64,000 nt of DNA. Source: Jatrophihabitans sp. GAS493 (GTDB taxonomy: Bacteria; Actinomycetota; Actinomycetes; Mycobacteriales; Jatrophihabitantaceae). Under the pieces are notes generated by a model, which worked only from the letters and a program-made list of their open reading frames with translations, was not told the DNA's origin and made no database searches. The DNA lies in assembly GCF_900230215.1 (NCBI RefSeq), contig NZ_LT907982.1:2666001-2730000 (forward strand), in the 5' to 3' direction. Of this stretch, positions 17,941 to 26,416 are shown in pieces. A program made the translations under genes and the position numbers. Position 1 is the stretch's first letter, and each line of letters opens with the position of its first letter.

Positions 17941-19443
17941 ATGGCAGCTCTGGGGGACCTGCTTGCCCAGCGCAGTTCGCTCTCCGTTGAGCAGACCCTG
18001 CACGTGCAGCGTCTCGTCGGCCAGTGGCAGTTGCTGGCCGACCTCTCCTTCGCCGATCTGCTGCTGTGGCTGCCGATCGATGTCGACTCCGACGGGCGTC
18101 CAGCGGCATTCCTCTGCGTGGCCCAGTGCCGTCCCACCACCGGCCAGACGGCCTACCTGCATGACGAAGTGGGGTCGACCATCACCGGCGCGCGAGCGAT
18201 GCCGCTGCAGGTGGCCTTTGCTGAGGGGCGAATCTTCCGGGAGGGTGATCCGGACTGGGACGGTGACCTTCCGATCCGCCGGGAGGCCATCCCGATTCGG
18301 GTAGGTAGCGACGTGGTTGCCGTGCTCGGTCGAGACAGCAATCTCGCCAGTGTGCGGAGCCCGAGCCAACTGGAACTGGTCTATCTGCAGAGCGCCGCCG
18401 ATCTCGCGATCATGGTCGCCGACGGAACCTTCCCGGGCGACGACAGCGGTCCGGAGCAGGCGAGCGGCCCGCGGGCCGGCGACGGGCTGATCCGGGTAGA
18501 ACGCGATTCGACGATCATCTACGCGAGCCCCAACGCCATCTCGGCCCTGCGTCGCCTGGGGATCGGCGGCAACGTGCTGGGCGAACCGATCGGAGCGCTG
18601 GCCAGCTCGATCGCCAATGACCCCTTTGACGCCGGTGATCTCGCCGCGGCGGTCGATGCGGCACTTGCCGGGGGGAGCCCAACTCACGTCGAGCTGGACG
18701 GCGGCGGGGCGACCGTGCTCTTCCGGGCGCTCCCACTGCGCCCGGCCGGGGAGCCGCTCGGTGCACTGGTACTGCTGCAGGACAACACCGAACTGCGCCG
18801 CCGCGATCTCGCGCTACTGAGCAAGGACGCGACCATCCGCGAGATTCACCACCGGGTCAAGAACAATCTGCAGACGGTGGCTGCCCTGCTGCGGCTGCAG
18901 GCGCGCCGGGTGGTCGCTCCGGAGGCGCGGCTGGCGCTGCAGGAGTCGATGCGTCGGATCGCCTCGATCGCCTTGGTACACGAGACACTCTCGGTGTCGC
19001 TGGACGAGTCGGTTCCCTTCGACGACATCGTCGATCGGTTGCTGGTGATGCTCAGCGATGTAACCGGCGCGGGGGAGCGGATTCGGCTCTCCCGCGATGG
19101 ATCCTTCGGCGCGATCGCTGCCGAGATCGCCACCTCGTTGGTACTGGTGCTCACCGAACTCATCCAGAATGCGACCGAACATGCCTTCACCGACACCGAG
19201 TCGGGGGCAATCGTGGTCCAGGCAGCCCGCCGAGGCGGAATGCTCGTGGTGATGGTGATTGACGACGGCGTCGGGCTGCCCGACGGATTCACCGCCGACG
19301 GGAGCGATCGCCTGGGGCTTCAGATAGTCCAGACCCTGGTCTCAGCGGAGCTGGGTGGCACCTTCGAGATCCATCCGCGTTCGGACGGGCTGCGCGGGAC
19401 TGAGGTGCGGGTTACGGCGAACCTGCAGCCGGACCGGCGGTGA
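17941..19443 (+). CDS. pdtaS: sensor histidine kinase PdtaS (GAF-PAS-HisKA_2-HATPase)
   Basis: PdtaS is the cytosolic kinase that phosphorylates the RNA-binding antiterminator PdtaR in actinobacteria. The 500-residue protein has an N-terminal GAF region (about 1-150), a PAS region (about 180-285) and a HisKA_2 box with phosphoacceptor IHHRVKNNLQTVAALLRLQ (His about 303), followed by a HATPase domain with ELIQNATEHAF (N box), IDDGVGLP (G1) and DRLGLQIVQTLV (G2). No membrane segment is present. It lies 16 nt after rsrA, as in Mycobacterium, where an extra small gene intervenes. PdtaR is not in this window. Confidence 0.94.
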   Translation: MAALGDLLAQRSSLSVEQTLHVQRLVGQWQLLADLSFADLLLWLPIDVDSDGRPAAFLCVAQCRPTTGQTAYLHDEVGSTITGARAMPLQVAFAEGRIFREGDPDWDGDLPIRREAIPIRVGSDVVAVLGRDSNLASVRSPSQLELVYLQSAADLAIMVADGTFPGDDSGPEQASGPRAGDGLIRVERDSTIIYASPNAISALRRLGIGGNVLGEPIGALASSIANDPFDAGDLAAAVDAALAGGSPTHVELDGGGATVLFRALPLRPAGEPLGALVLLQDNTELRRRDLALLSKDATIREIHHRVKNNLQTVAALLRLQARRVVAPEARLALQESMRRIASIALVHETLSVSLDESVPFDDIVDRLLVMLSDVTGAGERIRLSRDGSFGAIAAEIATSLVLVLTELIQNATEHAFTDTESGAIVVQAARRGGMLVVMVIDDGVGLPDGFTADGSDRLGLQIVQTLVSAELGGTFEIHPRSDGLRGTEVRVTANLQPDRR

Positions 19444-19489
19444 ATCCCGCCGGGTCCGGCTAGCTGGTTGCGATGCGTTCTGCTACTTG

Positions 19490-19741
19490 TCAGGCCATCC
19501 GAGCGCGAGCTCGGGCATTTCGCCGTTTCAATGCGCGACGTTCGTCCTCCGAAAGGGCGCCCCAAATTCCTGCATCCTGCCCGCTCTCAAGTGCCCAGGC
19601 CAGGCAATCCTGGGTCACCGGGCAGCGGCGGCAGACGGTCTTGGCCTGCTCGATTTGAAGTAACGCCGGCCCGGTATTCCCAATCGGGAAGAACAGCTCG
19701 GGGTCTTCGTCACGGCAGATCGCGCGGTGACGCCAGTCCAT
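19490..19741 (-). CDS. whiB1: WhiB-family iron-sulfur transcription factor WhiB1
   Basis: WhiB1 is a nitric-oxide-sensitive [4Fe-4S] protein that binds region 4 of the principal sigma factor. The 83-residue product has cluster cysteines at 9, 37, 40 and 46 (C-x27-C-x2-C-x5-C), the GIWGALSEDER turn and a basic tail RRALKRRNARARAR. The cysteine positions and the neighbourhood beside pdtaS agree with WhiB1 of Mycobacterium. Start ATG 19741 is preceded by GAGGAG; an upstream in-frame extension to 19810 lacks this and overlaps a CRP-like site. Confidence 0.95.
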   Translation of the reverse strand: MDWRHRAICRDEDPELFFPIGNTGPALLQIEQAKTVCRRCPVTQDCLAWALESGQDAGIWGALSEDERRALKRRNARARARMA

Positions 19742-20066
19742 GAAATTACGCTCCTCAGGTAGCCGGCGAGGATGATGAGTTTCCTCTGCCGTGCTTGTGA
19801 ATTCTTTCACGAGCTCGGGTCAGCGGCAAGCGTTTCGCCGTTCGCTGCGGGCGATGTCACGTTGAGGCGCCGGATACACACCGTAAGCGCTTCACGACCC
19901 GTACTAAGCGTTACGGAAATTTGGACGATCGGCAAGGGTATTTGTCAGAAACTCGCCAGATCCCGTTGCTGCTCTTAGGAATTAAACGGACATATGCCGC
20001 CAAAGTTCAACGAAGCGAGTTGGTCGCTTAGGTGCCGGTGACCGTCTGAATCGATCGACCTGCGAG
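19742..20066 (-). other. whiB1 upstream region, no gene
   Basis: This 325-nt stretch lies between the stop of the lipid-kinase gene and the start of whiB1, both on the minus strand. It is richer in A+T than its neighbours and open frames across it are short and have poor codon use. It holds the CRP-like palindrome at 19796-19811. I could not assign -35 and -10 boxes with confidence. I see no tRNA or structured RNA in it. Confidence 0.6.
19796..19811. promoter_or_regulatory. CRP-type operator upstream of whiB1
   Basis: The sequence is TGTGA, six bases, TCACG, differing from the CRP consensus TGTGA-N6-TCACA at one position. It lies about 55 nt before the whiB1 start codon. In M. tuberculosis the cAMP receptor protein Rv3676 is known to bind upstream of whiB1, so a conserved cAMP control of this gene is plausible. 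Binding itself is inferred. Confidence 0.65.
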
Positions 20067-21023
20067 TCAGATAAGCACCGAGACGGCCCGCGGAACGGAC
20101 CAGACGCTGATCAGCTCGCGAGGCTCGAGTAGGTCGCCGTCCACCTGTACCGGCATGGGCTCGCTGGCCCGCAGCACCATGGCGCTCACGTCGTTGCGCG
20201 TCACGGCGCCCCAGCGAACCTGCCGAGGGTTCGCACGGGCCATCTGGGCCACACCGTGGAGCACGCTCAGCGAGTTCATGCTGGTGCGCGCGTAGAGGCC
20301 GAGACCGGTGTCGAAGGTGGTTTTGGGGGTTGGGCGTAGCGGCCGGTTGCCGGCGAAGGTCCACGGGTCGGCGTTGGTGATGATCGCGTTGTGCAGTCCC
20401 TCGATCGTTGAGCCGTCAGCGAGTTCGACACTCAACTTCGGATGACGTCGGTCGGAGCCGAAGAACTCTCGCAGCGCCACCCGCGCGTAGAGGGAGTGGG
20501 TGGAGCGTTTACCGCGGCGGCGGTTGCGCTCCACACCCTCCACGATCGCCGCGTCGAACCCGATTCCGGCGGCGAAGATGAACCAGCGGCTGTCGATGCG
20601 CCCCAGGCTGATGCTGCGGCGCGACTGCGTCCGCATGGCCTCCAGCAACGCGCCGGTCGCCTCGACGGGATCGTTCGGGATTCCGAGCGCGCGAGCGAAG
20701 ACGTTCGTCGAGCCGGCGGGCACGACCCCCAGTGCGGGTACATCCTCATGGACGCCGTCAGTGAGCAGGCCGTTGACGATCTCATTTATCGTCCCGTCGC
20801 CGCCCAGCCCGACGACCGCGTCGACCCGGTCGCGCATCGCCCGGCAGGCTAGCGCGGCGGCGTGTCCGCGGTTGGCCGTCTGCTCGATCTCAACCTCGGC
20901 GCTGTTGCCGATTGCGTGGGCCAGGACATCGCGGACCAGGTTGGAGGTGCCGGTTGCCCGCGGGTTAACAATCACCAGCACGCGCACGTTGGGCAGCGTA
21001 CCCGCCTGGGTAGGCTCGGTCAT
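20067..21023 (-). CDS. diacylglycerol kinase family lipid kinase (YegS/DgkB type)
   Basis: The protein of about 318 residues has the DAGK catalytic domain: VIVNPRATGT, the nucleotide loop VVGLGGDGTINEIVNGLL, PAGSTNVFARALGIP and FAAGIGFDAAIVE, and the C-terminal part PVQVDGDLLEP of the family. It probably phosphorylates diacylglycerol or a related lipid. Start is ATG 21023 or 21026 (ATGATG); a longer frame to 21314 reads through the divergent gene and is rejected. The start codons overlap those of the opposite-strand gene. Confidence 0.9.
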   Translation of the reverse strand: MTEPTQAGTLPNVRVLVIVNPRATGTSNLVRDVLAHAIGNSAEVEIEQTANRGHAAALACRAMRDRVDAVVGLGGDGTINEIVNGLLTDGVHEDVPALGVVPAGSTNVFARALGIPNDPVEATGALLEAMRTQSRRSISLGRIDSRWFIFAAGIGFDAAIVEGVERNRRRGKRSTHSLYARVALREFFGSDRRHPKLSVELADGSTIEGLHNAIITNADPWTFAGNRPLRPTPKTTFDTGLGLYARTSMNSLSVLHGVAQMARANPRQVRWGAVTRNDVSAMVLRASEPMPVQVDGDLLEPRELISVWSVPRAVSVLI

Positions 21024-21024
21024 C

Positions 21025-21477
21025 ATGAGCGAGCCCGTCCCGACCGATCCCGAACCGGACATCGACGTTTCAGTCGACCCGGGTGGCGCCGCCGCCGGAG
21101 AGGTGCCCAATGCGCTGCGGTTGGCCGCCGCGGTACTGCTGCTGCAGGCGTTGGGCCTGGTCGTGGCAGCCGCGGTGCTGGTTGTGAAGACCGTCGTCGG
21201 CGACCCGGACAGCATCGGTCGTTCGCTCTTCGGTGCTGCGATGGCGGTGCTGACCGCTCTGGTTCTGGTCGGCTGCGCGCGCGGGCTGATGCGGCTGCGC
21301 CCGGCGGCTCGCACGCCGATCGTGGTGCTGGAGCTGCTTGCGCTTCCGGTTGCCTACAGCCTCGCCTTCCAGAGCGGGCGCATCGGTTACGGCGCACCGA
21401 TACTGCTGAGTGCGCTCGGCATCCTGTACCTGCTCTTCACCCCACCGGCCCGCGAGGCGCTCGACCGGGAGATGTAA
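21025..21477 (+). CDS. small integral membrane protein of unknown function
   Basis: The 150-residue protein has an acidic, Pro-rich N-terminal tail of about 30 residues and then four hydrophobic segments (around LAAAVLLLQALGLVVAAAVL, FGAAMAVLTALVLVGCA, VLELLALPVAYSLAF and GAPILLSALGILYLLF). I do not recognise a family function; similar small membrane proteins beside the lipid kinase are common in actinobacteria. ATG 21025 lies within the first codons of the divergent lipid kinase. It ends 1 nt before the stop of the convergent sigma factor gene. Confidence 0.8.
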   Translation: MSEPVPTDPEPDIDVSVDPGGAAAGEVPNALRLAAAVLLLQALGLVVAAAVLVVKTVVGDPDSIGRSLFGAAMAVLTALVLVGCARGLMRLRPAARTPIVVLELLALPVAYSLAFQSGRIGYGAPILLSALGILYLLFTPPAREALDREM

Positions 21478-21478
21478 C

Positions 21479-22294
21479 TCAGGCCCGGTCGGTCGGCTCG
21501 GCCGGCGGTGCGGCCACAGGTGCAGCGAGCTCTCCGCGCAGTTTCGTCAGGCTGCGGCTGACCAGTCGCGACACCTGCATCTGAGATACGCCGACGAGCT
21601 CCGCGATCTCGGTCTGGGTGCGGCCGGCGACGAATCGCAGCATCAGCACTTCGCGCTCCTGCGGATCGAGCCGGTCGAGCGCTGGGCGCAGTACCGCCCG
21701 CTGCTCCACCCGGTCCAACCCGTCATCGATGGTCGCGAGCAACGGATGATCCGAACGGCCACCGCCGGTCTCGGTGAGCACCTCCAACGGCGCGGCCGAA
21801 TAGGCCCGCGCGGCGTCCAGCGCTTCGAGCACCTCCTCCTCACTGGCCTCGATCCGCACGGCCAGTTCGGCGACGGTCGGCGCCCGGCCGAGTTGCTGAC
21901 TCAGCTCCGAGCGTGCGCTGTTCAACGTTGTCTGCAGCTCCTGGGCCCGACGCGGGACCTTGATCAGCCATCCCGAATCCCGGAAGTAACGCTTGATCTC
22001 CCCGAGGATCGTCGGTGTGGCATAGGTCGAGAACTCCAGACCGCGCTCAGGCTCGAAGCGATCGATCGACTTGATGAGGCCGATGGTGCCGACTTGGACA
22101 AGGTCGTGCAGCGGTTCGCCGCGGTCCTTGAAGCGGCGCGCCAGGTACTCGACCAGCGGGAGGTGCAACTCCACCAACTCATCGCGCAGCCGGCGCCGTT
22201 CGGCGTCGTTGTCGCTGGCCTGCATCGCCAGCAGCAGCTGATTGGAGCGTTCCTTCGTGATCGCAGACCTGCTGCGGGTGTCTGGCTCGCTCAC
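21479..22294 (-). CDS. sigF: SigB/SigF-family stress and sporulation-type sigma factor
   Basis: A sigma-70 group 3 factor of 271 residues with region 2 (PLVEYLARRFKDRGEPLHDLV, then GTIGLIKSIDRFEPERGLEFSTYA), region 3 (RRAQELQTTLNSARSELSQQLGRAPTVAELA) and region 4 (LDPQEREVLMLRFVAGRTQTEIAELVGVSQMQVSRLVSR, C-terminal). It lacks region 1.1 as expected. Start GTG 22294 overlaps the rsbW stop by 4 nt (GTGA). The longer frame reaching 22480 overlaps rsbW fully and is not credible. It is controlled by partner switching through RsbW. Confidence 0.93.
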   Translation of the reverse strand: MSEPDTRSRSAITKERSNQLLLAMQASDNDAERRRLRDELVELHLPLVEYLARRFKDRGEPLHDLVQVGTIGLIKSIDRFEPERGLEFSTYATPTILGEIKRYFRDSGWLIKVPRRAQELQTTLNSARSELSQQLGRAPTVAELAVRIEASEEEVLEALDAARAYSAAPLEVLTETGGGRSDHPLLATIDDGLDRVEQRAVLRPALDRLDPQEREVLMLRFVAGRTQTEIAELVGVSQMQVSRLVSRSLTKLRGELAAPVAAPPAEPTDRA

Positions 22295-22686
22295 GGGGTC
22301 AGGATCTGGCGACGCTTGGTGAGACGGATCGTGAGCTCCTCGCCCTGGTGCTCGACGTCCAGTTCGTCGGAGACGGCCTCCAACACCGTCCAGGCGAACC
22401 CAACCCGATCCGGCTCGGCTCCAGGCTCCGCGCAGACGCTGGTGGTGATCTCGATGCCACCCGAGCTGACCCGGAACCACGACTTGAGCGGGGTGTCGCC
22501 GCTGGCATGGGGCAGCAGCAACCCGACCGCCTCATCGACGGCGATCCGCAGGTCGTCGATCTCGTCCACCGTCAGATCGCAGCGGGCGGCGAGGGTAGCG
22601 GTGAGCGAGCGAAGCACGGAGATGTACTCCGGCTTGGCGGGGAGGGTCAGCTCCACCTCGTCCGGCAGGGTTTGCGACTCGGTCAT
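22291..22686 (-). CDS. rsbW: anti-sigma factor RsbW (serine kinase)
   Basis: The 131-residue GHKL ATPase binds the sigma factor of the next gene and phosphorylates STAS antagonists. It shows the N-box region DDLRIAVDEAVGLLL; the later G boxes are weak, and the expected NAxxHA is replaced by VGLLLPHA, as in UsfX-type RsbW proteins of mycobacteria. No antagonist gene is adjacent; a STAS protein occurs about 17 kb away at 39.8-40.2 kb. Translational coupling with sigF keeps the pair balanced. Confidence 0.9.
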   Translation of the reverse strand: MTESQTLPDEVELTLPAKPEYISVLRSLTATLAARCDLTVDEIDDLRIAVDEAVGLLLPHASGDTPLKSWFRVSSGGIEITTSVCAEPGAEPDRVGFAWTVLEAVSDELDVEHQGEELTIRLTKRRQILTP

Positions 22687-22695
22687 GATCTGCTC

Positions 22696-23394
22696 CTACT
22701 CGCGAACTGGGTTCGGGATGTTCCAATGCATGATGACAGGGACCTCGTGCTGGGCTCCCAGCATCGAGGGCGCCGCCGTGTCGAGGGCGAAGCTGGCACC
22801 GGCGGTGATCGGCAGGCCGATCCACCTGATGCCCAGTACGCGGCTCATGTGTCCGTGCGCGACGAGAACCACCGGTCCGTCGACTGCGTGCTGTGCCGCG
22901 ACCGCCAGCACCCGATCGGCCCGGGCCGCAACCTGGGCACCGGTCTCGCCGCCCGGACATCCGTGCGTCCAGACCGTCCAGTCGGGATCCCGTTGGTGAA
23001 TCTGCTGGCTGGTCAGACCCTCGTAGTCACCGTAGTCCCACTCGGCGAGGTCATCGTCGACGGCGTCGACCCGCAACCCGGCTAGTTCGGCCGTGCGAAG
23101 CGCCCGCTGTCGCGGGCTGCTCAGCACCAGGCTGGGCTTGAGATGGCCGACGATGTCACGGACGGCCCGGGCTTGCCGTTCACCCAGCTCGGTGAGCGGC
23201 AGGTCGGTCTTGCCGGTGTGCTGTCCGGATCGACTCCACTCGGTCTCGCCATGACGGATCAGCCACACCTCGCTGCTGTCACTGAGTCGACCGCCCCGAG
23301 CATGATCGGTGGGTGTGGCCGGGGCCGGCTCCGATTCCTCGGAGCCGGCCCCAGTCAGCGTGGCTTCCTGCGACTTCACGGAACGCGACGTCAC
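22696..23394 (-). CDS. histidine phosphatase family protein (phosphoglycerate mutase-like, Gpm2 type)
   Basis: The catalytic signature IRHGETEWSRSGQHTGKTDL is complete, with the phosphohistidine in RHGE, a second arginine in SSPRQRALRTAEL, the GDYEGLT acid region and the final LVAHGHMSRVL histidine. The core is about 190 residues; about 40 disordered residues precede it from GTG 23394, so the start is uncertain. The M. tuberculosis relative near whiB1 (Rv3214) is an acid phosphatase rather than a mutase; that may hold here. The stop is 9 nt before rsbW. Confidence 0.87.
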   Translation of the reverse strand: MTSRSVKSQEATLTGAGSEESEPAPATPTDHARGGRLSDSSEVWLIRHGETEWSRSGQHTGKTDLPLTELGERQARAVRDIVGHLKPSLVLSSPRQRALRTAELAGLRVDAVDDDLAEWDYGDYEGLTSQQIHQRDPDWTVWTHGCPGGETGAQVAARADRVLAVAAQHAVDGPVVLVAHGHMSRVLGIRWIGLPITAGASFALDTAAPSMLGAQHEVPVIMHWNIPNPVRE

Positions 23395-23408
23395 CGATGG
23401 GAGGGTGC

Positions 23409-23819
23409 TCAGGCCGCCTTCTTCGTCTCCCAGAAGATCGTGTCGATCTCGGCGATCAGGTCAAGCAGCTTCTGCCCCTCGGCCGGGTCGACCGAGCCCT
23501 TGCCGGCGGCGGCGCCGGCCTGCTTGGTGGCCTTGTTGAAGAGCTCGTGCAGCTGCGGGTACTTCTCAAAGTGCGGCGGCTTGAAGTAGTCGGTCCACAG
23601 CACCCAGAGGTGGTGCTTGACGAGCTCGGCTCGCTGCTCCTTGATGATGAGGGCCCGGGTGCGGAACACCGGGTCGTCGTTTCCGGCGTACTTCTCCATG
23701 ATCGCCTTGACCGATTCGGCCTCGATCCGCGCCTGGGCGGGGTCGTACACGCCGCAGGGAAGATCGCAGTGGGCGTGAGCGGTAACGGTCGAACTGCGGA
23801 AAGTTTGGAACAAACGCAT
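23409..23819 (-). CDS. sodN: nickel superoxide dismutase
   Basis: Ni-SOD converts superoxide to oxygen and peroxide with a nickel held by an N-terminal hook. The preprotein is 136 residues: a 16-residue leader (MRLFQTFRSSTVTAHA) and then the hook HCDLPCGVYDP, with His1, Cys2 and Cys6 of the mature protein all present, followed by the four-helix domain (IEAESVKAIMEKY and later). Start ATG 23819 has a perfect AGGAGG 7 nt ahead. Leader removal needs the protease encoded divergently 79 nt away. Confidence 0.97.
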   Translation of the reverse strand: MRLFQTFRSSTVTAHAHCDLPCGVYDPAQARIEAESVKAIMEKYAGNDDPVFRTRALIIKEQRAELVKHHLWVLWTDYFKPPHFEKYPQLHELFNKATKQAGAAAGKGSVDPAEGQKLLDLIAEIDTIFWETKKAA

Positions 23820-23898
23820 CAGCGTGCCTCCTGCTTGTACTGGTGATTTCCTTCTTGCGATCGACCCTACTCTGAGCCCGTAACGGCCAGCAGGCAGC

Positions 23899-24300
23899 AT
23901 GTGGCATGTGGAATTCCGCGGTGCCCGGCGTGTGCGATGGGGACGAGTACGGGTCAGTGGCCCGTCGATGGTGCCCACGCTGCACTCAGACGACCTCGTG
24001 TTGGTCCGCTACCGAGCAGCGATCCGACCGGGAGACGTCGTAGTCGCGCGATTTCATTTGATGCCGGATCGTCTGGTCATCAAGCGTGCGCAGCGTCTGG
24101 AAGAAGATGGCTGGTGGTTGGTCAGCGACAATGTGTTTGCCGGCGGTGACAGCGAAGTGCACGGCGTGGCCGAGGTGCTCGGCCGGGCCGCGTTCTACCT
24201 GCCGGCGGCCACCCGCGGTTGGAGGCGCTGGCTACCTCATCGGCTGCATCGTGATTGGCCGCCCGGCCCGGCGACGGATCAACCGCGCAGTTCGGCGTAG
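23899..24300 (+). CDS. sodX: nickel-type superoxide dismutase maturation protease SodX
   Basis: SodX trims the leader from Ni-SOD so that the nickel hook is exposed. The 133-residue protein is a short S26-type peptidase with the serine motif SGPSMVPTL (Ser23) and the lysine in RLVIKRAQ (Lys62), followed by the SDNVFAGGDSEVHG box. It lacks a convincing membrane anchor, as do other SodX proteins. It is divergent from sodN. Its 3' end overlaps that of rfbC by 22 nt on the opposite strand. Confidence 0.94.
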   Translation: MWHVEFRGARRVRWGRVRVSGPSMVPTLHSDDLVLVRYRAAIRPGDVVVARFHLMPDRLVIKRAQRLEEDGWWLVSDNVFAGGDSEVHGVAEVLGRAAFYLPAATRGWRRWLPHRLHRDWPPGPATDQPRSSA

Positions 24301-24878
24301 AACTGCTGGCACTCCTTGATCGTCGGCAGTAGCCCGAGTTCGGCGGCCTCGCTCAGCGACGGAGCCGCGGCGTCCTTGTCAGAGAGGATCGGCGTGAGCT
24401 CCGACGGCCAGGGCAGCCCCAGCTCCGGGTCGAGCGGATTGATGCCGAACTCAGCCCCCGGGGTGTAGCCGGTCGAGCAGAGGTAGGTGACGTTGCTGCC
24501 CTCTTCCAAGCTGACGAATGCGTGCCCTAGGCCCTCACTGATGTAGACCGCGCGACGGTCCCGGCCGTCCAGCAGCACGCTGTCCCACTCACCGAACGTG
24601 GGGGAGCCGACCCGAATGTCAACGATGACGTCGAGGACACTCCCTTTCGGGCAGTAGACGTATTTCCCCTGGCTCGGCGGCACCTTGGCGAAGTGAACAC
24701 CGCGCAGCACGCCGGTCGCCGAGCTGGAGTGATTGGCTTGGGCAATGGTGAGTGGATGTCCGACCGTCTCGGCGAACACCTCCGCTTTGAACCACTCGAG
24801 GAAGAAGCCACGGTCATCGGCGAAGGTGTTGGGAGTGAACTCCCACGCGCCATCGATTTTCAAGGGACGAGTCTGCAC
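24279..24878 (-). CDS. rfbC: dTDP-4-dehydrorhamnose 3,5-epimerase family protein
   Basis: RfbC epimerises dTDP-4-keto-6-deoxyglucose in dTDP-rhamnose synthesis. The 199-residue cupin shows FADDRGFFLEWFK, the catalytic-His segment GVLRGVHFAKVPPSQGK, DVIVDIRVGSPTFGEW and the GLGHAFVSL block. The HFQ.PPxxQ motif is HFAKVPPSQ here, a common variant. The other rml genes are not nearby. Start is GTG 24878. The following 265 nt up to the malic-enzyme gene contain no gene and are A+T-rich, probably divergent promoters. Confidence 0.9.
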   Translation of the reverse strand: MQTRPLKIDGAWEFTPNTFADDRGFFLEWFKAEVFAETVGHPLTIAQANHSSSATGVLRGVHFAKVPPSQGKYVYCPKGSVLDVIVDIRVGSPTFGEWDSVLLDGRDRRAVYISEGLGHAFVSLEEGSNVTYLCSTGYTPGAEFGINPLDPELGLPWPSELTPILSDKDAAAPSLSEAAELGLLPTIKECQQFYAELRG

Positions 24879-25143
24879 CTGACGAAGCTAGCAAACCGAA
24901 CGGTGACCACTGGGCGACCACAACGCATATTGAGTCGCAATTCTCCCAATACGGGCGCATCCTGAACAGATGGGGTGGCTGGTGTCACGCCGAATTTTCT
25001 ATCGGTCTTCCACCAGTACGTGACAAACTCAAATGCCCGGGTCGGACCCGAGCATATCTATCCGGCCTATCGAGGCTCGACGACGAGCTAGACGCGATCT
25101 AGATGCGCTGTCGTGCCTTGCCATCGAATGTGGGGCGACCGCA

Positions 25144-26307
25144 GTGCCGTTCGATCCGTCCAGCCCAGTGTTTCGTGCCCACGAGGGTGGGAAGCTCGTC
25201 GTGAACTCGACGATCGCGCTCACCGATCGGGAGGCGCTGTCGCTGGCGTACACACCGGGCGTAGCAGAGGTCTGTACGGCCATCGCGGGAGACGAATCGC
25301 TCGCGCGCGACTACACCTGGCGTTCACGGTTGGTCGCCGTGGTCAGTGATGGCACCGCGGTGCTGGGCCTCGGAAACCTGGGACCGGCTGCCTCGCTGCC
25401 GGTGATGGAGGGTAAGTCAGCGCTCTTTCGCGAGTTCGCGGGGCTGAACTCCGTTCCGATCGTGCTCGCCACCACCGACGTCGACCAGATCGTCGCGACG
25501 ATCGTGAACATCGCTCCCTCGTTCGGCGGGATCAACCTGGAGGACATCTCGGCGCCGCGCTGCTTCGAGATCGAGGAGCGGCTGCGCAAGCTGCTGCCGA
25601 TCCCGGTCTTCCACGACGACCAGCACGGCACCGCCATCGTCACCCTGGCGGCATTGCGCAACGCCGCGCGGGTCACCGGACGGGAACTCTCCCAGCTGCG
25701 GGTCGTCGTCTCCGGCGCAGGGGCGGCCGGTGTGGCCTGTACCAAGATCCTCCTGGCCGCGGGTATCGGCGACATCGCCGTGGCCGACTCAAAGGGAATC
25801 CTCTACAAGGGCCGGGACGGCCTGAACGCGACTAAGCAGGAACTGGCTGAGATCACCAACTTCAGCGGCCTCACCGGCACCCTGGAGGAGGCCCTGGCCG
25901 GAGCCGACGTCTTCCTGGGCGTGAGTGCCGGTCGGGTGTCGGAGGAGGCGGTCGCCACGATGGCGCCGGGCGCGTTCATCTTCGCGCTCGCCAATCCGGA
26001 GCCCGAGGTCGCTCCGGAGATCGCGCTGAGGTACGCGGCGGTCTACGCGACCGGACGTAGCGACTACCCGAACCAGATCAACAACGTGCTGGCATTCCCG
26101 GGCATCTTCGCCGGGGCCTTCGACGCCGGGGCCGGTGCGATCACCGAGAACATGAAGCTCGCCGCCGCCAGCGCGCTGGCCGACGTGGTCGAGCATGAAC
26201 TCGCCCCCGATCGAATCGTGCCGACGCCGTTCGATCCTCGCGTCGCTCCGGCGGTGGCGGCCGCAGTGGCCGAGCAGGCCCGACACGACGGCATCGCGAC
26301 GCTGTAA
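25144..26307 (+). CDS. NAD(P)-dependent malic enzyme
   Basis: Malic enzyme decarboxylates malate to pyruvate, supplying reducing power. The 387-residue protein has the short bacterial architecture without a phosphotransacetylase domain: YTPGVAEVC, VVSDGTAVLGLGNLG, metal-site EDISAPRCFEIE, HDDQHGTAIV, the Rossmann loop VVSGAGAAGVA and ALANPEPEV. I chose GTG 25144 because the 37 codons from ATG 25033 contain many rare codons (ATA, AGA, CTA, three CGA) and do not belong to the family. No malate dehydrogenase is nearby. Confidence 0.93.
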   Translation: MPFDPSSPVFRAHEGGKLVVNSTIALTDREALSLAYTPGVAEVCTAIAGDESLARDYTWRSRLVAVVSDGTAVLGLGNLGPAASLPVMEGKSALFREFAGLNSVPIVLATTDVDQIVATIVNIAPSFGGINLEDISAPRCFEIEERLRKLLPIPVFHDDQHGTAIVTLAALRNAARVTGRELSQLRVVVSGAGAAGVACTKILLAAGIGDIAVADSKGILYKGRDGLNATKQELAEITNFSGLTGTLEEALAGADVFLGVSAGRVSEEAVATMAPGAFIFALANPEPEVAPEIALRYAAVYATGRSDYPNQINNVLAFPGIFAGAFDAGAGAITENMKLAAASALADVVEHELAPDRIVPTPFDPRVAPAVAAAVAEQARHDGIATL

Positions 26308-26416
26308 CGCGCCATCGGTCGCGCGTGCGACCAATGAATACGGTTTCGTGCTCTGCTGCTCACGGCGTGGCTTCAGGGGGCGAAATTGGCTTCCCGGCCC
26401 GTGACAGAGTGGGGGA

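Noticed and set aside
25033-25143. Longer N-terminus for the malic enzyme from ATG 25033
   Set aside because: Codons are atypical (ATA, AGA, CTA, repeated CGA), there is no ribosome-binding site, and the family begins near GTG 25144.
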